A stretch of 64,000 nt of DNA from an uncultured Flavobacteriaceae bacterium (GTDB taxonomy: Bacteria > Bacteroidota > Bacteroidia > Flavobacteriales > Flavobacteriaceae), in the NCBI GenBank assembly GCA_947493535.1, contig CANLRK010000006.1, positions 87,956-151,955 of the forward strand. The letters run 5' to 3'. Position numbers and translations under genes: made by a program. The notes under the pieces were generated by a model that was not told the origin of the DNA, searched no databases, and worked only from the letters and a program-made list of their open reading frames with translations. Position 1 is the stretch's first letter. Every line of letters begins with the position of its first letter. Shown here piece after piece: positions 17,309-25,847 of this stretch.

Positions 17309-18502
17309 ATGAGTAAGACTTTAAATAAAATTGCAGAAGAGTTAAGAGACGCCAATAAAAAAGTACAGTTAATATACGCTTTTAACGGTACAGGTAAAAC
17401 ACGTTTATCACGTAAGTTTAGGTTACTAGTAGACCCAAAAGTTTATAGCGAAGAACAGGAAGAAGAACAAGAAGCATCAGGCATTAAAGTAATGTATTAT
17501 AATGCTTTTACAGAAGATTTGTTTTATTGGGATAATGATTTAGATGCTGATACCAACCGTAAGTTGTTAATTCGTCCTAACAATTTTACAGAGTTGGCAT
17601 TAGGTTTTTTAAAAGACCAAGGTTTAGATGATAATATCGTAAAAAACTTTCAACACTTTACAACAGATTCTATAACACCGCTATTCAATGAAGAATATAC
17701 AACACAAGATAAAGATGGTAAAAATATTGTTGTAAAAGCATATTCTGAAGTAACATTCTCTGTTACAAGTGGTGACGACCGAAGTGAGAATAATATTAAA
17801 ATATCAAAAGGAGAAGAAAGTAATTTTATTTGGTGTGTATATTATAGTTTAATACAACAGATTGTTGAGCTTTTAAATATTCCAGAACCCGAAGATAGAG
17901 CAGACAATAAATTTGATGATTTAGAATATATTTTCATTGACGACCCAATAAGTTCTTTAGATGAAAATCACTTAATAGAGCTTGCTGTTAATTTAGCTGA
18001 ATTGATTAGAAAATCAAATGGTATCAAATTTATAATTTCTACACATAATCCACTTTTTTATAATGTGCTTTATAATGAGCTTGGTTTAGCTAAGAAAAAG
18101 GGTGCTTTTATGTTGAGCAAAAATGAAGATGGTACGTTTAATTTAGACCCTAAACATGGTGATTCTAACAAAAGCTTTTCATATCATCTGTATTTAAGAG
18201 ACGTAATAAAAAATGCAATTGACAATAATGAAGTTTCAAAATTTCATTTTGTGTTGTTGCGTAATTTGTATGAAAAAACAGCCAACTTTCTAGGTTATAG
18301 TAAATGGTCTGAATTATTACCAAATGATAATAGAGAAGGATATATAAGTCGTATTATGAATTTTTATAGCCATAGTACGCTATCAAGTGAAGAAGTGAGA
18401 GAGCCAACACCACCTGAAAAAGAAATGGTTAATTATTTATTTAAATATTTGTTAGATAATTCCAAATTTTTACAAGAAGAAATAGCAATAGAAGAAGCTT
18501 AA
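17309..18502 (+). CDS. prrC: PrrC-type tRNA anticodon nuclease
   Basis: 397 residues (E. coli PrrC 396). The N-terminal ABC-type NTPase has Walker A FNGTGKT (25-31), signature-like [10 protein letters not shown] (164-173), Walker [13 protein letters not shown] (207-218) and switch His in STHNPLF (H246). The C-terminal nuclease has R318-x3-E322 (LLRNLYEKT) and H355 (FYSHST), matching the catalytic triad R320/E324/H356 of E. coli PrrC with almost equal spacing. [13 protein letters not shown] at 284-296 aligns with the tRNA-Lys recognition segment, D285 for D287. Known PrrC is kept silent by the type IC enzyme and cleaves tRNA-Lys at the anticodon when phage inhibits that enzyme. The order hsdM-hsdS-prrC-hsdR equals the E. 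coli prr locus. Confidence 0.92.
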   Translation: MSKTLNKIAEELRDANKKVQLIYAFNGTGKTRLSRKFRLLVDPKVYSEEQEEEQEASGIKVMYYNAFTEDLFYWDNDLDADTNRKLLIRPNNFTELALGFLKDQGLDDNIVKNFQHFTTDSITPLFNEEYTTQDKDGKNIVVKAYSEVTFSVTSGDDRSENNIKISKGEESNFIWCVYYSLIQQIVELLNIPEPEDRADNKFDDLEYIFIDDPISSLDENHLIELAVNLAELIRKSNGIKFIISTHNPLFYNVLYNELGLAKKKGAFMLSKNEDGTFNLDPKHGDSNKSFSYHLYLRDVIKNAIDNNEVSKFHFVLLRNLYEKTANFLGYSKWSELLPNDNREGYISRIMNFYSHSTLSSEEVREPTPPEKEMVNYLFKYLLDNSKFLQEEIAIEEA

Positions 18503-18519
18503 AAAATAGTAGTAATCAA

Positions 18520-21500
18520 ATGAGTCAATACAAAACCATAGCAGAATCAAACAATTTCATTGTTTTAGATAACTACAAAAAGTTTTCAGAAGTAAATGAA
18601 ACACCTTCTGGGTATCAAACAGAAGCAGATTTAGAAAAAGAATTAGTAAAAGATTTAATAAATCAAGGCTATGAGTATGTAAAACACCTAACCACACCAA
18701 CAGCTATGTTGGCTAATGTACGTGTACAATTGCAAAATCTAAATGATATGCAATTTACAGATAAAGAATGGGCACGTTTTGTAGAAGAATATTTAGACAA
18801 ACCAAGTGATAACCTTGTTGATAAAACACGTAAACTACACGATAATTACATTTACGATTTTGTATTTGATGATGGACATATTCAAAACATTTATTTAGTA
18901 GATAAGAACAATATTTCACGCAATAAGGTTCAGGTTATTTCTCAGTTCGAGCAGAAAGGCACACATGCCAACCGATACGATGTTACAATTTTGGTAAACG
19001 GTTTACCTCTAGTACAAATAGAACTAAAAAAGCGAGGTGTTGCTATTCGTGAAGCTTTTAATCAAGTACATCGTTATACAAAAGAGAGTTTTAATACAGA
19101 AAACTCTTTATTTAAGTACCTGCAAATTTTTGTGATTTCTAACGGTACAGACAGTCGTTATTTTGCCAATACTGTAAAGCGAAATAAAAACAGCTTCGAC
19201 TTTACCATGAATTGGGCAGATGTGAAAAACAAGTCAATCAAAGACTTAAAAGATTTTACAGTGACATTTTTTCAAAAACAAACACTTTTAAACGTGTTAT
19301 TAACGTATTCTGTTTTTGATAGTAATGATACGTTATTAGTAATGCGTCCGTATCAAATTGCAGCAACAGAACGAATTATATGGAAAATTACAAGTTCATA
19401 TAATGCTAAAAAATGGGCAACTACAGAAGGTGGTGGTTATATATGGCATACTACAGGTTCTGGTAAAACATTAACAAGTTTTAAAGCAGCACGTTTAGCA
19501 GCGACAAAATTAGAGTTTATAGACAAAGTGTTTTTTGTAGTAGACCGTAAAGATTTGGATTTTCAAACCATGAAAGAATACCAACGCTTTTCACCAGATA
19601 GCGTAAACGGTTCTATAAATACAGCAGCATTAAAAAGAAATTTAGAAAAAGCCGACAATAAAATTGTGGTTACTACCATTCAAAAGTTAAATAACTTAAT
19701 GAAAGGTGAAAATGATTTAGATATTTATCAAAAGCAAGTGGTCTTTATTTTTGATGAAGCACACCGCTCTCAATTTGGAGAAGCTCAAAAGAATTTAAAA
19801 AAGAAGTTTAAAAAATACTATCAATTTGGTTTTACAGGAACACCTATTTTTCCTGAAAATGCTTTAGGTTCAGAAACTACACAAAGTGTGTTTGGTACAG
19901 AATTACATTCTTATGTAATAACAGATGCAATTAGAGATGAAAAAGTACTAAAGTTTAAAGTAGATTATAACGATGTTCGTCCTAAGTTTAAAGGCATTGA
20001 GTCAGAACAAGATTTAAAGAAATTATCGGCAGCAGAAAATAAAAAAGCCTTATTACATCCTGTACGTATCAAAGAAATTTCAGAATATATTTTAAAACAA
20101 TATAGGCAAAAAACACACCGTACAAAAGGTAGTAATAGCGGTTTTAATGCCATGTTTGCAGTAAGTAGTGTAGATGCAGCAAAATGTTATTACGAAGAAT
20201 TAAACAAGCTTCAAAAAGAAAACGATAAACCTTTAAGAATAGCAACTATTTTTTCTTTTGCAGCAAATGAAGCACAAGGAGCAATTGGTGAAATACAAGA
20301 CGAAACCTTTGAGCCTACAGCTATGGATGTAAGTGCTAAAGAGTTTTTAACAAAAGCTATTGATGATTATAATGCGGCATTTAAAATGAATTATAGCATC
20401 GATAGTAAAGGCTTTCAAGATTATTACCGTGACCTTGCCAAACGTGTAAAAAACAAAGAAGTAGATTTATTAATTGTAGTAGGGATGTTCTTAACAGGTT
20501 TTGATGCACCTACCTTAAATACCTTGTTTGTAGACAAAAATTTGCGTTATCATGGTTTAATGCAAGCATTCTCACGTACCAACCGTATTTACGATGCTAC
20601 TAAAACCTTTGGTAATATTGTTACGTTTAGAGATTTAGAACAAGCAACAATAGATGCAATTACTTTATTTGGTGATAGCAGTACTAAAAATGTAGTATTA
20701 GAAAAAAGCTATAAAGAATATTTAGAAGGCTTCACAGATATTGCAACAGGTAACGCACGTAGAGGTTATGTTGAAGTGGTAGCAGAATTAAAAGAAAAAT
20801 TCCCCAATCCTGATGAGATAGAAACAGAAAAGGACAAAAAAGAATTTTCTAAACTCTTTGGCGAATATTTACGCGTAGAAAACATATTGCAAAATTATGA
20901 TGAGTTTAATCATCTGAAAGAACTACAAAGTATTGACCATACAGATGAAGAGGCTATAGAAGCATTTAAAGAAGAAAACTTCTTAACAGACGATGATATT
21001 GCAAGTATGCAAGCTATTGAAGTACCTGCAGAAAGAACAATACAAGATTACCGCTCTACTTATAATGATATTCGAGATTGGTTAAGAAGAGAGAAAAAAG
21101 GTAATGAAGCAGAAGAATCAGATATTGATTGGGATGATGTGGTTTTTGAAGTCGATTTATTAAAATCTCAAGAAATAAACTTAGACTACATTTTAGAATT
21201 AATTTTTGATAGTAATAAGAAAACCAAGAATAAAGCAGATTTAGTAGAAGAAATAAGGCGTGTAATTCGTGCAAGTGTAGGCAATAGAGCAAAAGAAAGT
21301 TTAGTAGTAGATTTTATCAATGAAACAGATTTAGATAATATAAAAGAAAAAGCTACGATTATAGATGATTTCTACGCGTATGCCAAAGTAAAACAGAAAA
21401 AAGAAGCAGCAGAATTAATTGAAGAAGAGAATTTAAACGAAGAAGCGGCAAAACGTTATATTTTGGCATCTTTAAAACGTGAATATGCAAGCGAAAACGG

Positions 21501-21630
21501 TACGGAATTAAATTCTATTTTACCTAAAATGAGTCCTTTAAACCCGCAATATTTAACTAAAAAGCAAAGCGTATTTCAAAAGATTGTTTCATTTGTAGAA
21601 AAGTTTAAAAGAATTGGTAACGAATTGTAA
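18520..21630 (+). CDS. hsdR: Type I restriction endonuclease/translocase subunit HsdR
   Basis: 1036 residues, almost the length of EcoR124I HsdR (1038). The nuclease domain has D154, E168 and K170 (YDVTILVNG...IELKKRG), three residues offset from the EcoR124I D151/E165/K167. The SF2 translocase motor follows with Walker A TGSGKT (311-316), DEAH (411-414), FTGTP and [19 protein letters not shown]. The C-terminal helical part is acidic and should dock on the methylase. It cuts unmodified DNA after ATP-driven translocation. It begins 17 bases after prrC. Subunit lengths and features place the system in the type IC family. Confidence 0.97.
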   Translation: MSQYKTIAESNNFIVLDNYKKFSEVNETPSGYQTEADLEKELVKDLINQGYEYVKHLTTPTAMLANVRVQLQNLNDMQFTDKEWARFVEEYLDKPSDNLVDKTRKLHDNYIYDFVFDDGHIQNIYLVDKNNISRNKVQVISQFEQKGTHANRYDVTILVNGLPLVQIELKKRGVAIREAFNQVHRYTKESFNTENSLFKYLQIFVISNGTDSRYFANTVKRNKNSFDFTMNWADVKNKSIKDLKDFTVTFFQKQTLLNVLLTYSVFDSNDTLLVMRPYQIAATERIIWKITSSYNAKKWATTEGGGYIWHTTGSGKTLTSFKAARLAATKLEFIDKVFFVVDRKDLDFQTMKEYQRFSPDSVNGSINTAALKRNLEKADNKIVVTTIQKLNNLMKGENDLDIYQKQVVFIFDEAHRSQFGEAQKNLKKKFKKYYQFGFTGTPIFPENALGSETTQSVFGTELHSYVITDAIRDEKVLKFKVDYNDVRPKFKGIESEQDLKKLSAAENKKALLHPVRIKEISEYILKQYRQKTHRTKGSNSGFNAMFAVSSVDAAKCYYEELNKLQKENDKPLRIATIFSFAANEAQGAIGEIQDETFEPTAMDVSAKEFLTKAIDDYNAAFKMNYSIDSKGFQDYYRDLAKRVKNKEVDLLIVVGMFLTGFDAPTLNTLFVDKNLRYHGLMQAFSRTNRIYDATKTFGNIVTFRDLEQATIDAITLFGDSSTKNVVLEKSYKEYLEGFTDIATGNARRGYVEVVAELKEKFPNPDEIETEKDKKEFSKLFGEYLRVENILQNYDEFNHLKELQSIDHTDEEAIEAFKEENFLTDDDIASMQAIEVPAERTIQDYRSTYNDIRDWLRREKKGNEAEESDIDWDDVVFEVDLLKSQEINLDYILELIFDSNKKTKNKADLVEEIRRVIRASVGNRAKESLVVDFINETDLDNIKEKATIIDDFYAYAKVKQKKEAAELIEEENLNEEAAKRYILASLKREYASENGTELNSILPKMSPLNPQYLTKKQSVFQKIVSFVEKFKRIGNEL

Positions 21631-21650
21631 ATCAAAGAAAAATAATAGAA

Positions 21651-22559
21651 ATGCACTTATATAAATACAAAGAAAAAGAATCAATACAAGTTCTTAAAGA
21701 GAAACCTTTTAAATTAGAAAAGGAGATACAAGCTCTTTTTGAAAATAATTTAAATGAGTTAATGAATTTGCAATTGGTAAAATCAGAGTTCTCTATTAAA
21801 AACAAACGCATAGATACTTTAGCTTATGATACACAATCAAATGCATTCATTATTATTGAATACAAGAGAAGTAAAAATATAAGTGTAGTAGACCAAGGAT
21901 TCACATATTTAAGTCTAATGCTTGAAAACAAAGCTGATTTTATTGTAGAGTATAACGAAACTTTAAAGCAAAACTTAAAACGTACCGATGTAGATTGGAG
22001 TCAAACAAGAGTAGTGTTTGTTTCAACAGGATTTACAGATAATCAAAAGGCAGCAACTAACTTTAAAGATATTGCTATTGAACTTTGGGAAGTTAAGCGT
22101 TATGAAAACAATTTAATTAGTGTTAATCAAATAAAGAAAAGTAAATCAGCCGAAAGTATTAAGCCTATTACATCAAGTAATACACAATTAGAAGCAGTTA
22201 CAAAAGAGATAAAAGTATATACAGAAGAAGACCATACCTCTAATAAATCTGATGATATAGTTGAACTGTATGAAACCTATAGAAGTGCGATAGTTGCTCT
22301 TACTGATGATATTGAGATAATTCCCAAAAAGCTCTATATAGCCTTTAAAAAGGAAAATAGAAATATTGCGTACCTACATTTACAAAAGAAAAACATAAAA
22401 CTATGGATAAACGCTAAATGGGGTGAAATAGATGAGCCATCTAACATAGCCTACAATGTTTCAAATAAAGGGCATTATGGTTATGGAGATTATGAAATAG
22501 ATTTAAAAAATGACTCGAAGATTGAATACATCATGAGTTTAATAAAACAAGTAATTTAA
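21651..22559 (+). CDS. PD-(D/E)XK-like protein with DUF5655-type C-terminus
   Basis: 302 residues. The N-terminal half looks like a PD-(D/E)XK nuclease fold: KRIDTLAYD with D55, then IIIEYKRS with E70-x-K72, preceded by a helix carrying E25 and E31 and followed by the DQGFTYLSLM helix. The C-terminal 95 residues, ending in YGDYEIDLKNDSKIEYIMSLI, resemble DUF5655. Proteins of this composition are often found beside type I systems; their role is not established. It begins 20 bases after hsdR, so it likely belongs to the same transcript and is the last gene of the element. Confidence 0.75.
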   Translation: MHLYKYKEKESIQVLKEKPFKLEKEIQALFENNLNELMNLQLVKSEFSIKNKRIDTLAYDTQSNAFIIIEYKRSKNISVVDQGFTYLSLMLENKADFIVEYNETLKQNLKRTDVDWSQTRVVFVSTGFTDNQKAATNFKDIAIELWEVKRYENNLISVNQIKKSKSAESIKPITSSNTQLEAVTKEIKVYTEEDHTSNKSDDIVELYETYRSAIVALTDDIEIIPKKLYIAFKKENRNIAYLHLQKKNIKLWINAKWGEIDEPSNIAYNVSNKGHYGYGDYEIDLKNDSKIEYIMSLIKQVI

Positions 22560-22570
22560 TATCTAAATAT

Positions 22571-22598
22571 AGTTGAATTGTCAACTATATTGTCAACT
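22571..22598. repeat. Right arm-type integrase sites (TGTCAACT x2)
   Basis: TGTCAACT at 22579-22586 and 22591-22598 repeats the left-end pair with the same 12-base phase. An inverted half site AGTTGA at 22571-22576 makes a palindrome with the first copy (AGTTGA-ATTG-TCAACT). Confidence 0.65.
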
Positions 22599-22605
22599 AT
22601 AAAAC

Positions 22606-22640
22606 AAAACCCTTACGAATCATACGATTGTAAGGGTTTT
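22606..22640 (-). terminator. Element-borne terminator for tRNA-Ser
   Basis: AAAACCCTTAC and GTAAGGGTTTT form an 11-bp stem around a 13-base loop directly next to attR. On the minus strand it follows the tRNA 3' end, so the element supplies a replacement for the terminator it displaced to the left junction. It may also terminate the plus-strand cargo operon. Confidence 0.75.
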
Positions 22641-22663
22641 TGCGGAGAAAGAGGGATTCGAAC
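22641..22663. other. attR attachment site (3' end of tRNA-Ser)
   Basis: Second copy of TGCGGAGAAAGAGG, here continuing as GATTCGAAC into the T-loop of the tRNA. The intact tRNA is on this side, as usual when a tRNA 3' end is the target. Confidence 0.85.
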
Positions 22664-22727
22664 CCCCGGACCTGTTACAGTCAACAGTTTTCAAGACTGC
22701 CGCATTCGACCACTCTGCCATTTCTCC
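22643..22727 (-). tRNA. tRNA-Ser (anticodon TGA)
   Basis: 85 bases. The 7-bp acceptor stem is GGAGAAA/TTTCTCC with discriminator G; the D-arm includes GAGTGG; the anticodon stem-loop holds TGA (complement at 22691-22693); a long variable arm is typical of class II serine tRNAs; the T-loop is GGTTCGAATCC. CCA is not encoded and must be added by the CCA enzyme found at 55.6 kb. It reads UCN codons. It is the integration target of the element. Confidence 0.95.
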
Positions 22728-22762
22728 TGAGTGTCTCATCAGCTATTTGCTGATTGCGAGTG

Positions 22763-22790
22763 CAAATATAACAAGCTTTTTTGATTACAA
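22763..22790 (-). promoter_or_regulatory. tRNA-Ser promoter
   Basis: On the minus strand TATATTTG (22763-22770) is an exact match to the Bacteroidota -7 box TAnnTTTG, with TTG at 22788-22790 seventeen bases upstream. The box lies 36 bases before the tRNA 5' end. Confidence 0.7.
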
Positions 22791-22961
22791 AAGATTTTTT
22801 TGCACTTTTTTTGCCTGTTTTTTATAATCATCTCATAATAAGAATACTATAAAAAATTATTGATTTTTCTTTTTTTTAACCTACAGTAAAAAAACAATCC
22901 TTATAAAAAAACCGATTTTACCCTATAAAATCATTAAATTTATACTACCAAAACATACCAT

Positions 22962-24245
22962 ATGAATATACCCCATATAGACCTTCCACGTGTCATAATT
23001 ATTGGTGGTGGATTTGCAGGTTTACATCTTGCTAAAAAAATAAATAAAAAGCAATATCAAGTTGTTTTAATAGACAAACACAATTATCACACTTTTCAAC
23101 CATTATTATATCAAGTTGCTACCTCAGGGTTGGAACCGGACTCCATTGCATACCCAATTAGACGCACCTTTAAAAAACAACCAAACTTCCATTTTCGTTT
23201 AGCTAAAGTTGAACAAATTCATCAAGACAAACAATATATTGAAACCTCTTCCGGACAGCTTAATTATGATATTTTAATTATTGCTACTGGAGCAAAAACT
23301 AACTTTTTTGGTTTAGAAAACGTAGAGCAACATGCAATTCCAATGAAGTCTTTAGTAGAGTCATTGGACCTTAGAAGTAAAATTCTACAAAACTTTGAAA
23401 AAGCAATTTATGCAAGTAGCATAAAAGAACAAGAAAAGCTTATGAATTTTGTTATAGTTGGTGGTGGTCCAACGGGAGTTGAACTTGCTGGGGCACTAGG
23501 AGAACTTAAAAAACAAGTTTTACCTGAGGATTTTCCTGATTTAGATATTAGAAAAATGAAAATTCATTTATTAGAAGCCGCCCCAAGAGTTCTTGCGTCA
23601 ATGAGTCAAGCAGCTTCTAACAAAGCTCACCAGTTTTTAAAAAAACTCGATGTACATGTATGGACAAATACTCAAGTAACAAATTTTGATGGAGCCTTAG
23701 TTAGTACTAATGGTAAATCTAATTTTTATAGTGATACCCTCATTTGGGCAGCAGGTGTTAGTGGAGCTCCTATAAAAGGAATCAATGTTAAAGACATTGG
23801 CAAAGGAAACAGAATTCTTGTCAACAATTTTAATCAAATAAATAACAGTAGTAATATTTATGCAATAGGAGATGTAGCTTTAATGCAAACTGAAAGTACT
23901 CCTAAAGGACACCCTATGCTTGGTTCTGTTGCTATGCAACAAGGTGCACACCTTGCTAAAAATTTAAATAGAATTGCCGCTAATAAAACAATGCTTCCGT
24001 TTAAATATAACGATAAAGGAACAATGGCCACGATAGGTAGAAATTTAGCTGTAGTTGATTTGCAAGGTTTAAAATTTCAAGGATTGTTTGCTTGGTTTGT
24101 TTGGATGTTTGTTCACCTTATGCTACTAGTTGGTTTTCGCAACAAGATTGTAGTTTTTATTAATTGGGCATGGTCTTATATCCGATTTGACAAAGGAACA
24201 CCTTTAATTGTAAGACCTTATATAAAAAGAAAAAGTCTCAACTAA
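22962..24245 (+). CDS. ndh: Type II NADH:quinone oxidoreductase (NDH-2)
   Basis: 427 residues. FAD-binding motif RVIIIGGGFAGLHLA at the N-terminus, followed by DKHNYHTFQPLLYQVATSGLEP, which is typical of NDH-2. The NAD-binding motif is IVGGGPTGVELAGALGEL, and IYAIGDVA is the second FAD motif. A hydrophobic C-terminal patch (LFAWFVWMFVHLMLLVGF) anchors it to the inner membrane. It feeds electrons from NADH to menaquinone without pumping ions. It stands alone, divergent from tRNA-Ser, and its last codons form part of the terminator. Confidence 0.92.
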   Translation: MNIPHIDLPRVIIIGGGFAGLHLAKKINKKQYQVVLIDKHNYHTFQPLLYQVATSGLEPDSIAYPIRRTFKKQPNFHFRLAKVEQIHQDKQYIETSSGQLNYDILIIATGAKTNFFGLENVEQHAIPMKSLVESLDLRSKILQNFEKAIYASSIKEQEKLMNFVIVGGGPTGVELAGALGELKKQVLPEDFPDLDIRKMKIHLLEAAPRVLASMSQAASNKAHQFLKKLDVHVWTNTQVTNFDGALVSTNGKSNFYSDTLIWAAGVSGAPIKGINVKDIGKGNRILVNNFNQINNSSNIYAIGDVALMQTESTPKGHPMLGSVAMQQGAHLAKNLNRIAANKTMLPFKYNDKGTMATIGRNLAVVDLQGLKFQGLFAWFVWMFVHLMLLVGFRNKIVVFINWAWSYIRFDKGTPLIVRPYIKRKSLN

Positions 24246-24258
24246 TTTGAGACTTTTT
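24230..24258. terminator. Bidirectional terminator between ndh and rlmD
   Basis: AAAAAGTCTCAA and TTGAGACTTTTT pair perfectly over 12 bp around a 5-base loop. The left arm lies inside the ndh coding end, and the hairpin is T-rich on both strands, so it can serve both convergent genes. Confidence 0.85.
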
Positions 24259-24263
24259 ACACT

Positions 24264-25715
24264 TTATTTTTCGAATAATGCAATAGTTTCTATATGTGCT
24301 GTATGCGGAAACTGATCAACCATACTTATTTTTTTTAATTCATAGCCCGCTTCAATTAATTGTTCAGTGTCTCTTGCCTGCGTTGCAGGGTTACAAGAAA
24401 CATATACCATTCGTTGCGCTCCAAGTTTAATAACCTTTCGTAGGGTTTTAGGGGCTATACCGGCACGTGCAGGGTCGAGAATAATAGTTTCTATTTTATT
24501 GGTATACTCTGGATGTTCTAATAAAAACTTTCCTACATCAGCCGCATAAAAACTAACACCTTCTATACCATTTCTTTTTGCGTTTTCTTTGGCATCTTCA
24601 ATGGCAGAAGCTACAATATCTACTCCAACTATTTGGGCATTATTACTGCGTGAAGCAACAATTTGACCAATGGTTCCTGTACCACAAAACAAATCCATTA
24701 CTACTTTACCATCTACCGTTTCTTGTTTTTCCAACACATAATCTACAACTTTACTATATAGCTTTTCTGCCGATTTAGGATTGGTTTGAAAAAAACTTTT
24801 CATGCTAATCTCAAAGTTTAAGCCAAGTAAATTTTCTACAATCTTTTCTTTACCGTATACCAATTTAGAGGTTCCTGCAGTAGCTAGTGTCCTATCTCCA
24901 ACCTCATCATTTATTGAATGTAAAATACCTGCTAAACGATTCCCGAAAATTGTTTTAAACAAAGCTACAAAACCGTCCATATCAAACTTAGGTAAATCAT
25001 ATGAAGTAGTAACCAAATTAAATAGCAATTGATTACTTTCATAAGATTTTCGAACAACTAAAAACCTAAAGAAACCTTCACGTTTTGGTGCATGCCATGG
25101 TGCTAAACCAGATACTTCACAAAACTCTCTTATTACTTTTAAATTATCTTCTACTTGTTTATCAAACAAGCCCGAATCATTATCTAAATTCTCAGCACAC
25201 CACCAAGTACCACGTTTTTTAAAACCTAAGGCAAATTCATCTACATCAGTTCTTAACTCATGATCATACCGAATAGCAGAAAAACCGTATTCCATTTTAT
25301 TACGATAATGATATACTACAGGAGAAGCTATAAACTCATCAAATTTGGCTTCAATGTCAGCAACTTTACCGATGCGCTTAAATAGCTGTAACGTACTTTC
25401 CTTTTTATACTTATGCTGTAAATCTATAGGTAATTTTATGTAAGGAGCTCCAGGTATAGCCTGAAAAGGAACTGCTACTTCTTCTTCAGAGCTCTGCAAA
25501 ACCTCTTCCAACTTACATTCGGCATAACGTTTACTAGTTTTTTTCACTTGAGCTTTAACTAATTGTCCCGGTAAAGTATTGGGGACAAAAATAACAAACT
25601 CACCTTCTTCATTTCTAATACGTCCAATCCCTTTACCACCAAAGGCATAATCTTCAATTAGAATTTCAATAAACTCTCCTCTTTTCACAAACTTATTCCG
25701 TTCTCTTCTTGGCAT
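24264..25715 (-). CDS. rlmD: 23S rRNA m5U1939 methyltransferase (RlmD/RumA family)
   Basis: 483 residues. The N-terminal TRAM domain (about 8-70, IEILIEDYAFGGKGIGRI) is followed by the central domain and a SAM-binding methyltransferase domain with DLFCGTGTIGQ. The catalytic cysteine is in VSCNPATQARD near the C-terminus. E. coli RlmD has a CxxxxxCxxC cluster-binding segment after TRAM; here the equivalent stretch reads IPGAPYIKLPIDLQHKY with no cysteines, so a [4Fe-4S] cluster is not expected. Rather than RlmD it could be a TrmA-like or RlmCD-type enzyme; U1939 specificity is inferred from family only. Confidence 0.85.
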   Translation of the reverse strand: MPRRERNKFVKRGEFIEILIEDYAFGGKGIGRIRNEEGEFVIFVPNTLPGQLVKAQVKKTSKRYAECKLEEVLQSSEEEVAVPFQAIPGAPYIKLPIDLQHKYKKESTLQLFKRIGKVADIEAKFDEFIASPVVYHYRNKMEYGFSAIRYDHELRTDVDEFALGFKKRGTWWCAENLDNDSGLFDKQVEDNLKVIREFCEVSGLAPWHAPKREGFFRFLVVRKSYESNQLLFNLVTTSYDLPKFDMDGFVALFKTIFGNRLAGILHSINDEVGDRTLATAGTSKLVYGKEKIVENLLGLNFEISMKSFFQTNPKSAEKLYSKVVDYVLEKQETVDGKVVMDLFCGTGTIGQIVASRSNNAQIVGVDIVASAIEDAKENAKRNGIEGVSFYAADVGKFLLEHPEYTNKIETIILDPARAGIAPKTLRKVIKLGAQRMVYVSCNPATQARDTEQLIEAGYELKKISMVDQFPHTAHIETIALFEK

Positions 25716-25785
25716 TTTTAACTACATTATATAGACGCATACAAAGCTAACTATTTTTGCTCTAGAAAACTTAATAGCTACTTAT

Positions 25786-25829
25786 AAAAAAACGGCTTTT
25801 AGTATTTTTACCCAAAAGCCGTTTTTTTT
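25786..25829 (-). terminator. Terminator after the acyltransferase gene
   Basis: A 15-bp perfect stem (AAAAAAACGGCTTTT / AAAAGCCGTTTTTTT) with a 13-base loop lies 19 bases past the stop of the minus-strand PLP enzyme gene. Confidence 0.85.
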
Positions 25830-25847
25830 ATAAGTTATATATTAAAA

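Larger units (their letters stand above)
10547..22654. mobile_element. 12.1 kb integrative element in tRNA-Ser(UGA) carrying a type IC R-M/PrrC system
   Basis: The ends are direct repeats: TGCGGAGAAAGAGG at 10547-10560 and again at 22641-22654, the second copy forming the 3' acceptor and T-stem region of tRNA-Ser. All ten genes inside are on the plus strand: integrase, unknown coupled protein, excisionase-like HTH, rolling-circle Rep, then hsdM, hsdS, prrC, hsdR and a nuclease-like accessory gene. TGTCAACT arm-type sites lie just inside both ends. Core genes flank it (tauE, ndh). No relaxase, conjugation or phage structural gene is seen, so it is best described as a mobilisable or replicative integrative element, or a satellite, with defence cargo. 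Self-transfer is unproven. Confidence 0.88.

Noticed and set aside
24367..25032. Plus-strand frames inside rlmD
   Set aside because: They are antisense to a gene with clear methyltransferase motifs and show no domain features.
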